DNA of 27,261 nt from JBDRHL01 sp043816955. GTDB lineage: Bacteria; Planctomycetota; Phycisphaerae; Sedimentisphaerales; CAYZTY01. The notes below the pieces were generated by a model, which did not search any database, had not been told where the DNA came from, and saw only the letters and a program-made list of their open reading frames with translations. This document shows positions 1 through 7,952 of the stretch, piece after piece (position 1 is the first letter of the stretch; each line of letters opens with the position of its first letter). Position numbers and translations under genes: made by a program. The DNA is taken from contig JBDRHL010000178.1 of assembly GCA_043816955.1 (NCBI GenBank), forward strand, positions 1 through 27,261, written 5' to 3'.

Positions 1-417
1 AAACAGTGACAGACACAAATCTATGGTTGTTGAATCCAGAGCATAGACTTCTCGGTTCAGTTGAAGGCCAAAGTCTTCGTTTGCGTAGAGTGTTCGCGCT
101 TTGCGTATCAAAACTTGAGCGATGTCGGCATAGATTCTCCAATCCCGATATTCGTTCGCATTTGCCAACGTATTGCGTGACACGTTTCCGCGAATGCCGC
201 AGTGATAAAGCTTTGTCTGCATGGCACGCAGACAGGCCTCTATGTCGCGAAGAGACTGGCGATATGTTATCTGGGCAAAAGCCATACACAGGTATTGATC
301 GAAACAGGAAAAAGTTTTTGTTCGATGATTGCCTTCGTATCTGCGAACACATTTGTCGAATTGTTTCTTGGGAAGAAAGTCTATCAGTTGTGAGAAAACA
401 GTCTGTCCGGTATGCAT
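1..417 (-). CDS. IS4-family transposase (DUF4372 type), N-terminal 139 residues, partial
   Basis: A reading frame starts at ATG 417 and stays open to the window edge. The protein begins MHTGQTVFSQLIDFLP and continues with QYLCMAFAQITYRQSLRDIE and ACLRAMQTKLYHCGIRG. This is the conserved N-terminal domain (DUF4372) of a widespread group of IS4-family DDE transposases. The last visible stretch, LDSTTIDLCLSLF, is the block holding the first catalytic aspartate of the DDE triad. The remaining catalytic residues would lie beyond the window. No frameshift or stop interrupts the visible part, so the copy may be intact. A long frame on the opposite strand at 6-560 is only its antisense shadow. Confidence 0.9.
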   Translation of the reverse strand, partial: MHTGQTVFSQLIDFLPKKQFDKCVRRYEGNHRTKTFSCFDQYLCMAFAQITYRQSLRDIEACLRAMQTKLYHCGIRGNVSRNTLANANEYRDWRIYADIAQVLIRKARTLYANEDFGLQLNREVYALDSTTIDLCLSLF

Positions 418-560
418 TGGCCAATCCTTTCGGTAAATCCATGAAAATATATTGGCCAAAATTTAAGAGCAAGTTGAAATCGATCCCAACCATTTTTTCT
501 CACAACCTATTATATTTATTTGTCTTACAACAATTTCCTAAAACCTTAACGGGACAGTAG
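1..560 (-). mobile_element. IS4-family insertion sequence, partial (one end plus transposase N-terminus)
   Basis: The element is cut by the left window edge. Its transposase gene points left, and its visible end lies close to position 557-560. There the minus strand reads ACTGTCCCGTTAAGGTTTTA, which I take as the start of the terminal inverted repeat. This cannot be proven because the other end is outside the window. The insertion lies at the very 3' end of a histidine kinase gene, and the last residues and stop codon of that gene come from the element. The IS assignment is firm from the transposase; the exact boundary and any target duplication are not determined. Confidence 0.8.
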
Positions 561-1994
561 TGTGTTGATATAATTGTTAAAGAGTTCTTCGCGACTGTGG
601 ATAGGCAGGGTAAAAGTAAACTTTGAGCCTTTTCCATATGTTGATTCAACACAAATTGTTCCATTATGCTTTTCAATGATTTCTTTTGAGATAGCCAGAC
701 CAAGACCTGTTCCGCCCGTTTTTCTTTCTCCGCTGTGGCCTAATTGTTCGAACCTGCCAAATAATTTCGATATGTCCTCTTTTCTAATGCCGTAACCGGT
801 ATCAGAGACCGAAGCTTCAATATTATTGTCCCTCTGAGCGGTTTTTATTGTAATCTTGCCTTTTTCAGTAAACTTCATGGCATTAGTAACCAGGTTTGTG
901 AGTACCTGGGTGATTTTGTCATTATCAAATCCAACTTTGGGCAGGCCGCTGTCAAGTTCAAGCAAAAGATCCAGCCCCACCTTCTTTGCTGGAGAGACCA
1001 TCATTTCATAAACGTCATTGGCAATCTGATTTATATCATTGGGCTTCAGATTGAAATTCATTTTCCCGGAATCAAGCTTCTGGAAATCAAGAACGTCATT
1101 GATGAGCCTGGCGAGTCTATCGACATTCCTTTTTGCGATACCCAGCAACTCATTCTGTTCTTCGTTAATATCTCCTGCCAGGCCATCTGCAACAAGGGCA
1201 ATCCCTTCTTTTATGGCAGTTAAGGGTGTCCTCAGTTCATGTGAAACCATCGAGGTGAAATCTGACTTCATTTTCATCGTTTCTTTCAGTTTCTCTTCTG
1301 CTATCTTTCGTTCGGTAATATCTCGAAGCAGAGCCAGGTAAGCCTTCTGGTCATTCCACTCTGTTTGGCCTACACGCATTTCAGCAATTCCAGGCTCTTT
1401 ACCCTGACGAATAATATCAAGCTCCATTACTTCGCCTCCCATAACAGGTAAGCCAAATTGCTCTCCGACAAATTCTTCGGCCTTGCGACCGAAAAGCGCT
1501 TCTGCGGCGTGGTTGATAAACTGCACAATTCCTTCTTCATCGACGATTACAATACCGTCGGCGCTTTTCTCTACTATATTATGAAAGCTTGCTTTGCTGG
1601 CCTTTAATTCGTTTTCGATTTTGGCTTTGTACAGAGCCATCTCGATGACGCTTTTGAGTTGGCTGTCTTCAAACGGTTTGACAATATATCCGAACGGCTC
1701 GGTTACTTTGGCCCGCTTAAGAATCTCGTCGTCAGCATAAGCAGTCAGGTACACAATGGGGATGTTTAATTCGCTGTGTATCTGTTCGGCAGCTTCAATG
1801 CCGTCCATTTCGCCCTTGAGTACGATGTCCATCAGCACTAAATCGGGCTTGTTTTTTTGAGCGGCTTCAATAGCAGCCTTGCCTGAAGATGCGGTGCCGA
1901 CAACATTATAGCCGAGACCATCCAGAATCCTGCGGATATCAGTTGCGACAATAGCTTCATCCTCAACAATCAAAATGCGTTTATTTTCCCCCAC
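546..1994 (-). CDS. Receiver-PAS-histidine kinase (REC-first sensor kinase), 3' end altered by IS insertion
   Basis: Cytoplasmic sensor kinase of about 482 residues with no membrane segment. Order: an N-terminal receiver domain (RILIVEDE, phospho-acceptor Asp56 in LVLMD, lysine in VKPF), a PAS domain from about 135 to 240 (SADGIVIVDEEG), a HisKA dimerisation domain with His252 in SHELRTPL, and a HATPase_c domain with NLVTNAMKF and GTGLGLAISK. I chose the GTG at 1994 because AAGGAG lies 7 nt before it; it overlaps the end of the upstream kinase gene by 14 nt. An upstream TTG extension lacks such support. The ATPase fold ends at FTFTLPI. The final residues LLSR and the TAA are encoded by the inserted IS4 element, so the native tail is lost but the catalytic domain looks complete. 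It is a paralogue of the next gene upstream. Confidence 0.9.
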   Translation of the reverse strand: MGENKRILIVEDEAIVATDIRRILDGLGYNVVGTASSGKAAIEAAQKNKPDLVLMDIVLKGEMDGIEAAEQIHSELNIPIVYLTAYADDEILKRAKVTEPFGYIVKPFEDSQLKSVIEMALYKAKIENELKASKASFHNIVEKSADGIVIVDEEGIVQFINHAAEALFGRKAEEFVGEQFGLPVMGGEVMELDIIRQGKEPGIAEMRVGQTEWNDQKAYLALLRDITERKIAEEKLKETMKMKSDFTSMVSHELRTPLTAIKEGIALVADGLAGDINEEQNELLGIAKRNVDRLARLINDVLDFQKLDSGKMNFNLKPNDINQIANDVYEMMVSPAKKVGLDLLLELDSGLPKVGFDNDKITQVLTNLVTNAMKFTEKGKITIKTAQRDNNIEASVSDTGYGIRKEDISKLFGRFEQLGHSGERKTGGTGLGLAISKEIIEKHNGTICVESTYGKGSKFTFTLPIHSREELFNNYINTLLSR

Positions 1995-3399
1995 CAATCG
2001 TCTCCTTGAATGTAATCTTGAATTTTGTTCCCGCACTTTTATCCAGTTCAATGGCACCGTCTAACTGATCTTTAACCAGGGTATTGATAAGTTGAAGGCC
2101 TAATGATTCGGTTTTTCTAAAATCCAGCTTATCGGGGATGCCGACGCCATTATCACTGATTACCAACTCAATTTGATTTTTCTCCACTGGCTGTAAAGAG
2201 ACTTTGATTTGGCCCTTAGTTTTTTTCGGGAAGGCATGTTTTAAGGAATTGGAAATCAGTTCGTTGATAAGCAGGCCGCAGGGAACGGCGGTATTAATTC
2301 CCAGCGAAACATCTTTTACGTTTATATCCACTGTTATTTTGCCCGGAGAGATGCCATAGGATTGGATTAGATTCTGTGTCAATTCCTTAACATATACGTT
2401 GAAATCGATGTTCGTTAAGTCTTTAGAACGGTAGAATTTTTCATGGATAAGGGCCATTGACCTGACCCTGTTCTGGCATTCTTTGAAAATTGCAATGGCT
2501 TTGTCATTATCAAGTGTTCCCGATTGCAGCCGCAGCAGACTTGAAATTACCTGCATGTTGTTCTTGACCCTGTGATGAAGTTCTCTTAGAAGTATTTCCT
2601 TTTCTTTGAGAGAGGCCTTGAGCTTTTCTTCCGCTTTCTTTCTATCAGATACATCACGCAGAATCAAAACCACTCCAATTATATTATTGCTGTTATCTCG
2701 TATAGGTGCAGCACTATAATTTATGGTTATTTCTCTTTGGTCTTTACTTAGCAGTATTGTGTGATTTGAAAGTTCGACAACAACATCGCCTTTTATTACT
2801 TTTTCAGCCGGATTTTCTATTCTCTTTTTTGTTTTTTCATTTATTGCGTTGAAAATATCATTCAGTGGTTTACCGGCTACATCTGCTTCATTGCAGCCGG
2901 TAAGTGACTGGGCAACAGAATTCATAAACTTGATACAACCTTTCTCGTCGGTGGCTATTACGCCGTCACCTATGCTTTTGAGGGTGGTGGAAAGCCATTC
3001 CTCGCTTTCCTTTAACTTGTTGTCCAATTCGGCCTTATAGACAGCCATTTCTATGACAGTTTTTAGCTGTCTATCATCAAATGGTTTGACTATATAACCG
3101 AATGGATCTGTAATCTTTGCACGTTCCAAGGTTTTGTCGTCTGTATAGGCTGTAAGGTAAACAACCGGGATATTGAAGCGGGAACGAATTTGTTCGGCAG
3201 CTTCGATTCCGTCCATTTTGCCTTTTAGCACAATATCCATAAGTACTAAATCCGGCTTGTGTTTCTCTGCGGCTTCAATAGCCGCTTGGCCGGAAGAAAC
3301 AACGGCAGGTACTTTATACCCAAGATTTTGAAGCGTATTTTGCAGATCCTTTGCGACAATACTTTCATCTTCAACCACTAATATTTTTATCTTAGCCAT
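1981..3399 (-). CDS. Receiver-PAS-histidine kinase of the HisKA_2/HWE-like class
   Basis: About 472 residues, soluble. An N-terminal receiver domain (ILVVEDES, acceptor Asp in LVLMDIVLKG, lysine in VKPF) is followed by a PAS domain (residues about 135-255, SIGDGVIATDEKG). Next comes a HisKA_2-type dimerisation domain with RELHHRVKNNMQVISSLLRL (histidines about 275-276) and a HATPase_c domain (ELISNSLKHAF, DNGVGIPDKLDF). The start at ATG 3399 (MAKIKILVVEDE) has AAGGGA just upstream; an in-frame ATG at 3423 has none. Its receiver is strikingly similar to that of the downstream kinase, yet the kinase halves belong to different classes. That suggests duplication of the sensor half or domain swapping. 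It sits at the end of the pilus operon, 32 nt after the PilP-like gene. Confidence 0.9.
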   Translation of the reverse strand: MAKIKILVVEDESIVAKDLQNTLQNLGYKVPAVVSSGQAAIEAAEKHKPDLVLMDIVLKGKMDGIEAAEQIRSRFNIPVVYLTAYTDDKTLERAKITDPFGYIVKPFDDRQLKTVIEMAVYKAELDNKLKESEEWLSTTLKSIGDGVIATDEKGCIKFMNSVAQSLTGCNEADVAGKPLNDIFNAINEKTKKRIENPAEKVIKGDVVVELSNHTILLSKDQREITINYSAAPIRDNSNNIIGVVLILRDVSDRKKAEEKLKASLKEKEILLRELHHRVKNNMQVISSLLRLQSGTLDNDKAIAIFKECQNRVRSMALIHEKFYRSKDLTNIDFNVYVKELTQNLIQSYGISPGKITVDINVKDVSLGINTAVPCGLLINELISNSLKHAFPKKTKGQIKVSLQPVEKNQIELVISDNGVGIPDKLDFRKTESLGLQLINTLVKDQLDGAIELDKSAGTKFKITFKETIGGGK

Positions 3400-3431
3400 T
3401 TGCTTATCCCTTTTTATATCCATTGCTATTC

Positions 3432-3842
3432 TTATAATTTCAACACATAATCTTTTATCCCGTCGGTAAGAATTACTCTATCCCGCTCAATCTTTTTAAC
3501 TGTCTTGTCATCAATTTTGTCACCTACGCCTACGATTTTTCCGTTTATGAATACTGAGGGATTTTTATCATCCCACATAATGGCACCGAGTTCCAATTTA
3601 GAAACACCGCCAACCTTCTTTTCTTCTTTTTCTGTTTGAAGTTTTGCAAATGGGTCTCTTGGCCAAGCAACAAACTCGGTTCTCTTTTTCGGTGATACCC
3701 TTATCGTTGGGATGGCTTGATTAAAGGAGGCCGATAAAGCAGGTGACGAAACATCTTTGGCCTTTTTGCCCTTTGGCATCCAGACAAAGACGGCTCCGAC
3801 TATAAGAACTATCATGATGGCTATTTTTCTGTTACGTTGCAT
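3432..3842 (-). CDS. pilP: PilP/GspC-like periplasmic pilus assembly protein
   Basis: A small protein of about 136 residues with one N-terminal membrane anchor (IAIMIVLIVGAVFVWMP), then a disordered linker containing WPRDPF. A C-terminal beta domain (about 85-136: LELGAIMWDDKNPSVFING, VGVGDKIDDKTVKKIERD) matches the homology region shared by PilP, GspC and GspB. That region contacts the secretin and links it to the inner-membrane PilMNO platform. The position after PilMN and PilO supports PilP. Start: ATG 3842 follows the PilO stop codon by one base; an in-frame ATG at 3857 inside pilO is the alternative. No lipobox is visible, unlike many PilP lipoproteins, so a GspC/B-like topology is possible. 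Confidence 0.72.
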   Translation of the reverse strand: MQRNRKIAIMIVLIVGAVFVWMPKGKKAKDVSSPALSASFNQAIPTIRVSPKKRTEFVAWPRDPFAKLQTEKEEKKVGGVSKLELGAIMWDDKNPSVFINGKIVGVGDKIDDKTVKKIERDRVILTDGIKDYVLKL

Positions 3843-3843
3843 T

Positions 3844-4392
3844 TTATATTTCCACATACAGATTGAGTACGAGTTTGACGCTCAATTTAGTCGAATCATT
3901 TTCACTTGGGCAGATGGATAAGCTTTCTATTTCCGTAATACCGCCGGAAGGATCTTCAATATAGGCCAGGAATAGGCCTATATTCTTGTATTCCGAATCT
4001 ATCATAAAGCTGATAGGCAGCTTCTGGATGCCTGCCTGCGTTGTCTCCTGCAACGGCTGCTGAGCAATTGAACTAAACTGGAGTCCGAGAGATCGTCCCT
4101 TTTCAGTTAATTCCGCGATTGCCAGAGAAAGGTCATCTTGCCGAATCAGCTCACTTTTTACATTTGAATTATCCGATGCAGCAATGGCACTTTGCTGACT
4201 TAGCAGTTCGGCCTGCACCTCGCCCAGCCTGTTTGCCGCAGTGCTTAGTTTACTCATCAGTGGGCAGTATGCAAAAAGCAGAACGACCAGGCCGAACAAC
4301 GCACAGCAGACGTACAGCATACGCAGCTTTTTCGGCCCTAAGCTTTCTTTTAATTTAATCGCTTTATTTGTAATTTTTTCTTCAGTTTTCAT
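3844..4392 (-). CDS. pilO: PilO-like pilus platform protein
   Basis: A 182-residue bitopic protein. A short cytoplasmic N-terminus is followed by one membrane helix (about residues 25-45, LRMLYVCCALFGLVVLLFAY), then a coiled-coil-prone segment and a periplasmic ferredoxin-like domain (about 100-182; PISFMIDSEYKNIGLFLAYI, ending KLVLNLYVEI). The pattern 'low-complexity coil, then a domain with a Y..I..FL..IE motif' is typical of PilO/GspM. It pairs with PilN in the inner-membrane alignment complex. Its ATG overlaps the PilMN stop in an ATGA arrangement, indicating translational coupling. Recognition rests on topology and gene order more than on strong sequence motifs. Confidence 0.75.
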   Translation of the reverse strand: MKTEEKITNKAIKLKESLGPKKLRMLYVCCALFGLVVLLFAYCPLMSKLSTAANRLGEVQAELLSQQSAIAASDNSNVKSELIRQDDLSLAIAELTEKGRSLGLQFSSIAQQPLQETTQAGIQKLPISFMIDSEYKNIGLFLAYIEDPSGGITEIESLSICPSENDSTKLSVKLVLNLYVEI

Positions 4393-5996
4393 TCAATTCC
4401 TAATCTCAACTCAAAGGTATTGAGATTCTCTTCGGATGAGTCTTTTGTAGATACCAATTTCACATCCTTAAATATCCCTTTTTCCAACGAACGCATAAAT
4501 CCGGTAAGAACCTGCTCCCTGATCATACCATCCGATTTGATTTCGCCTTTTAAGCTAAGTGTATTTTCTTTGGCGTTTATTTCAGTCAGGCAAACCTGTT
4601 CAGGAATCAGATTGGATATTTCCTTTAATGCGTCGCTCCAATAAAGGCGTTGGTTTATAATGCTGCCTACGAAGGCCTGCCTTGGTAGTTTTTCTATCTG
4701 GGGCGATAAAGTTGTTAGCTCCAACTCTGTTGCGGCGATACGTTTATCATAATTTCCCAGCCTTATCGTCATTGCCATGTACACTAAAACCAGAATTACG
4801 ATAACCGCTGTAACAAGTGCCTTAATTGAGGATCTTTTAATCAGCAGCCTGGTTTGCTGTTTTATCTCTATAGGCAGAAGGTTGACATCACCCGGCGAAG
4901 CCAAAGCCACGCCTAAAGCCGAAGCAAACCTGTTCGCTGTTTCCAGTTCGTCATCGCGTAAGGAAGGCTCACCTAATGCAAACGCCGCAACCGGATTACC
5001 CGGCTGGACAGGAATACCGAGGCTTTCGTTTAAGTTATCAGTCAGATTCTTCAGGTTGCTGCCGCCTCCCAGTAAAACTAACGATTCAACTGCCGAGCCC
5101 TGTTCTTTTTCGCGATAAAAACTAAAGGAACGTTCAATTTCTGTTACAAGTTTTTCCAGATTGGGGCGCAGAAGTGAGATAACCTGTGTGCTGGAAATTT
5201 TGTCATCTAATACCTCGGAGTTGCCGGAACCAATAAGACCGTACTTTTTCTTGATGCTTTCAGCCTCTTCCAGCGTCAGTTCCGTCTTTCCAAGATCAGA
5301 TGTGAGCGACTGTGTCATCTCGCGGGTAAAATCCTGGCCGGCCACGGGCAACTTTCGGCTAAATACAAATTCTCCGTCCTGAAAAATCAAAAGCTCGCTA
5401 AAATTATATCCAACATCCAAAACCGCAACTGTTTTATTATCTTTTGAACAAAGATTATTGATGACATTTTTTAAGGCAAAGCTGTGTTGGGTAAATAAAG
5501 AAGGCCCGAGGTTTGCTTGGCTTAGCAAACCAAGGTATTTATTAACTGTTTCCTGAGGGCAGCAGGCTACGGCGACTTTAAGTTTTTTAACGCCGCCTTC
5601 GCTAATTTCCTGAAGGATTTGATAGTCCATAACCGCTGTCTCTATCGGAAAAGATATAGAGTTCCTCATTTCCCATTTAAGGGCTTGCAAGATTTCAGAT
5701 TTGGGCATGAAAGGGATAACAGATATTTTTGTGCAACTCTGAGAGCAGTTTATAACTACATTTATTATTGCATCTTTTGTATTTATGTTTCGGGATAAGT
5801 TCTTTAGTGCATTTAATTGGGCTTCTTGGTTGTCTATCGAAGAGTCTATTTCCTCTAACTTAAGATTCGAAAGAACTATCTTGCCTTGCCGGCGGGTGAG
5901 TTCTGCTAACTTTACCGAATGTGTTCCTATGTCCAGACCAATAAGCCTGTCTTTGGCGGGTAGAAACTTCAGTTTTTCAAAAGACATCTTAGTCAT
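4389..5996 (-). CDS. pilMN: PilM-PilN fusion, pilus inner-membrane platform
   Basis: One continuous frame of about 535 residues contains two proteins that are normally separate. Residues 1 to about 360 are PilM, an actin-like ATPase fold (RLIGLDIGTHSVKLAEL near the start, AVLDVGYNFSELLIF, LVLLGGGSNLKNL, FASALGVALAS). At about 370 comes NLLP, the conserved cytoplasmic motif of PilN that docks into PilM. It is followed by a membrane helix (about 385-405) and a periplasmic PilN domain (SDALKEISNLIPEQVCLTEI). No stop or frameshift lies at the junction. ATG 5996 overlaps the upstream gene by 8 nt and has GGAAAG just before it; ATG 5987 is an alternative. The fusion would hold PilM permanently at the membrane. 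Confidence 0.88.
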   Translation of the reverse strand: MTKMSFEKLKFLPAKDRLIGLDIGTHSVKLAELTRRQGKIVLSNLKLEEIDSSIDNQEAQLNALKNLSRNINTKDAIINVVINCSQSCTKISVIPFMPKSEILQALKWEMRNSISFPIETAVMDYQILQEISEGGVKKLKVAVACCPQETVNKYLGLLSQANLGPSLFTQHSFALKNVINNLCSKDNKTVAVLDVGYNFSELLIFQDGEFVFSRKLPVAGQDFTREMTQSLTSDLGKTELTLEEAESIKKKYGLIGSGNSEVLDDKISSTQVISLLRPNLEKLVTEIERSFSFYREKEQGSAVESLVLLGGGSNLKNLTDNLNESLGIPVQPGNPVAAFALGEPSLRDDELETANRFASALGVALASPGDVNLLPIEIKQQTRLLIKRSSIKALVTAVIVILVLVYMAMTIRLGNYDKRIAATELELTTLSPQIEKLPRQAFVGSIINQRLYWSDALKEISNLIPEQVCLTEINAKENTLSLKGEIKSDGMIREQVLTGFMRSLEKGIFKDVKLVSTKDSSEENLNTFELRLGIE

Positions 5997-6840
5997 TTTC
6001 TTTCCAATCAATCTGGTCGTAGGCTTCCTCGGATGCGTCGTCAACAGCTACAGTTTCCTCTATCACCCTGCTGTTACCGCCAACTGTGCCGGTAACAGTA
6101 ATTTTACTGCCAATGGCTTCCACCGTTGAAACCATTACTGTTGAAGATGGCTGGCCTGCCTTCGTTACTATGAGCCGCATATGAGTCACGTTGGATTGTT
6201 CAGGGAAGGTATCGGTCACATCGGCGCTGCCATTCCCGCTGACCTCATCAAACGCATCTGCATAAATCGACCCATCAGTGGAAACCTGCCATTTGTAATC
6301 TCGAGGTCTATTATCAGAGGTTGGCGCTAGGAACCGGACCTTATTGATTGTCAACGCATAAGGAAAGGCGATAGTAAGAGACTTGGGTCGAGGTCCTTGG
6401 GGTTTGGCATCCGATTCCCAATAGGTCACATCATCACCATCATTAGCATTGGTGGCTGGTTGGCCAACCGCACTATCATCCGAAGAAACTGTCGCATCAT
6501 TGGCAGCAAGCGCCCAATCCCATCTTTCAACCACCATCGTGTAACCGCCCTCGCCGAGATTTTCCGTTGTGCCCGCAGTTGTCCAGTTTTCCCCCTGGCC
6601 ACCATTAGCCGCTGTTCTCATAAGATTCCAAATGGCCTTCTGTAAACCCGCCTCGGCCAGGTAAACAGCTTGACTATCTGTGATTTGTGCACCTGTACTT
6701 TTTGTGCTGTATCGAACAAAACCAAGATATGCCCCAACCACCGAGGTCAAGCCAATCATCACCATTAAAGTAAATAGCAAGACCGAACCTTTATTACAAT
6801 AAGACGCGTTTGATTTATGTTTTGTTCGAAAAATTCTCAT
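5989..6840 (-). CDS. PilX/GspK-like minor pilin with discoidin-like (F5/8 type C) domain
   Basis: A 283-residue protein. Its N-terminus (NKGSVLLFTLMVMIGL) resembles a type III prepilin signal with Gly before the hydrophobic helix. It lacks the usual Glu at +5, as many GspK/PilX proteins do. AVYLAEAGLQKAIWNL (about residues 59-74) is the typical post-helix motif of PilX N-terminal domains. From about 115 to 245 lies a beta-rich insert with DGDDVTYWESD, KSLTIAFPYALTINKVRFLA and YKWQVSTDGSIYAD. This is the signature of F5/8 type C (discoidin) domains, which often bind carbohydrate or surfaces. The tail returns to pilin-like sequence (TVTGTVGGNSRVIEETVAV). The start overlaps the upstream gene as ATGA with AAGGA before it. 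The inserted domain probably sits at the pilus tip; that is inference. Confidence 0.75.
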   Translation of the reverse strand: MRIFRTKHKSNASYCNKGSVLLFTLMVMIGLTSVVGAYLGFVRYSTKSTGAQITDSQAVYLAEAGLQKAIWNLMRTAANGGQGENWTTAGTTENLGEGGYTMVVERWDWALAANDATVSSDDSAVGQPATNANDGDDVTYWESDAKPQGPRPKSLTIAFPYALTINKVRFLAPTSDNRPRDYKWQVSTDGSIYADAFDEVSGNGSADVTDTFPEQSNVTHMRLIVTKAGQPSSTVMVSTVEAIGSKITVTGTVGGNSRVIEETVAVDDASEEAYDQIDWKEND

Positions 6841-7430
6841 AAGTTCCTTGGCCTAATCTTTGTTTTAAGTCTCACTATTTCTTCACCTCTTTGCATTACA
6901 AAATCGACAGTGACCTGATCACCGCTTATAGTCAAAGCTGTCGCTGGTGCTGCAGCATCAGGGGAAACAAGGTCCCTTAGAATCAGCACACCTTCTCCCG
7001 AAGCAGGATTATCCCCTTGGGTGATATTGGCTTTGTGTAGATTGTAAAGGTTTTCAGTATAGCTGGAATCAAAAGAGGCATCGGCTGAGTTATATAGGTA
7101 AAATAGATAGGTATCTCCTCCTCCAGCGGGCAGGAATTCTCTGTACTCAATAGTATTTGCAATGGAACTATATTGACTCAGACTGCCATTGGCCATTTCC
7201 TTCAAGTCCCTGACAGTTTTCTCAATCGCATAGCTTGCATCTGCTCTGATACCGCCGCGGATGCAGCCCGAATCCCATGCACGCAGACTCACCAGGAACA
7301 CAAATCCTGTTGCTCCTAACAATATCGCCATAAGCACAAGCACTATAATCGTCTCTATGAGAGTAAAGCCTCGCTTTGCCAATCTTGTTTTTTCCAAGGC
7401 CTGCATAGGCGCCACCAATTTGTAATTCAA
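6837..7430 (-). CDS. Minor prepilin, PulJ/GspJ- or PilW-like
   Basis: A 197-residue prepilin-like protein with a class III cleavage site KRG/FTLIETIIVLVLMAI: Gly at -1, Phe at +1, Glu at +5 and a hydrophobic helix. The rest is soluble and has no recognised domain. Its length and its place between a PilV/GspI-like and a PilX/GspK-like gene fit the J/PilW position of a minor pilin cluster. The start is uncertain. TTG 7430 overlaps the upstream stop by 4 nt (TTGA), while ATG 7406 would give a more typical 13-residue leader (MQALEKTRLAKRG). Neither has a good ribosome-binding site. Confidence 0.78.
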   Translation of the reverse strand: MNYKLVAPMQALEKTRLAKRGFTLIETIIVLVLMAILLGATGFVFLVSLRAWDSGCIRGGIRADASYAIEKTVRDLKEMANGSLSQYSSIANTIEYREFLPAGGGDTYLFYLYNSADASFDSSYTENLYNLHKANITQGDNPASGEGVLILRDLVSPDAAAPATALTISGDQVTVDFVMQRGEEIVRLKTKIRPRNL

Positions 7431-7792
7431 TAGTTAGCAATATATGTACGCAGATTGACGGACTGCTGACCGCCTTTTTGCGTCCATCGTACATCTACCT
7501 GCACATCTTTTAAGTCAGTGCTAATTTCACTTACAGTTACTACGCGATCATCTACCCAGGAAAAGCCGGGTATCGAACTTTCTGTCGCAGAAGTAACTAA
7601 GCTATAGTCGCTGTCCTTTAGCTCCTCGAGTTTTTCATTAGCCAGATTGAGCGATGTCAGGCTGTATTCGAGATCAGAATCAGCGAATATCGCAATACCC
7701 AACATATGCATCAACGCCATCAACCCGCTGACAGTAAGGATGATGGTAATGAGCAGCTCAATCAAAGTAAAACCTCGTTTCATATTTCTCAT
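7427..7792 (-). CDS. Minor prepilin, PilV/GspI-like
   Basis: A 121-residue prepilin. The leader MRNMKRG is followed by FTLIELLITIILTVSGLMAL with Glu at +5. The region after the helix (LTSLNLANEKLEELKDSDY) matches the A..ANEKLEEL pattern seen in PilV/GspI pseudopilins. The C-terminal half is a small beta domain ending RTYIANY. Two in-frame ATGs are possible (7792 and 7783); AAGG lies just before the first and about 10 nt before the second. It is the first gene after the 160-nt gap that follows the major pilin and starts the minor pilin set. Confidence 0.8.
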   Translation of the reverse strand: MRNMKRGFTLIELLITIILTVSGLMALMHMLGIAIFADSDLEYSLTSLNLANEKLEELKDSDYSLVTSATESSIPGFSWVDDRVVTVSEISTDLKDVQVDVRWTQKGGQQSVNLRTYIANY

Positions 7793-7839
7793 ACCTTAAC
7801 CATACTCCTGCTTTGTGACCGCCCAGTATAAAGCCCAAT

Positions 7840-7864
7840 TCCAGACTTATAGAATAAGCCTGGA
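7840..7864 (-). other. Intercistronic hairpin downstream of the major pilin gene
   Basis: Arms TCCAGACTTAT and ATAAGCCTGGA form an 11-bp stem around a 3-nt loop. On the minus strand the single non-Watson-Crick position becomes a G.U pair, while on the plus strand it is an A.C mismatch, so the hairpin fits minus-strand RNA. No U-run follows, so it is not a classical terminator. Its place, just 3' of the major pilin and before the minor pilins, suits mRNA processing or 3'-end stabilisation that would raise pilin over downstream products. That role is inference. Confidence 0.5.
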
Positions 7865-7952
7865 TTCTGCATCAAAGCCGTTCTAATCGCAACCTGACCA
7901 CCGCGGACTGACAGTTCGTCAAATCACAAGGCACAAAGTACTAATCAACAAA

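Noticed and set aside
6..560. Long plus-strand open frame of about 184 codons
   Set aside because: It is antisense to the IS4 transposase, whose minus-strand translation has clear family motifs; the plus-strand product resembles nothing.
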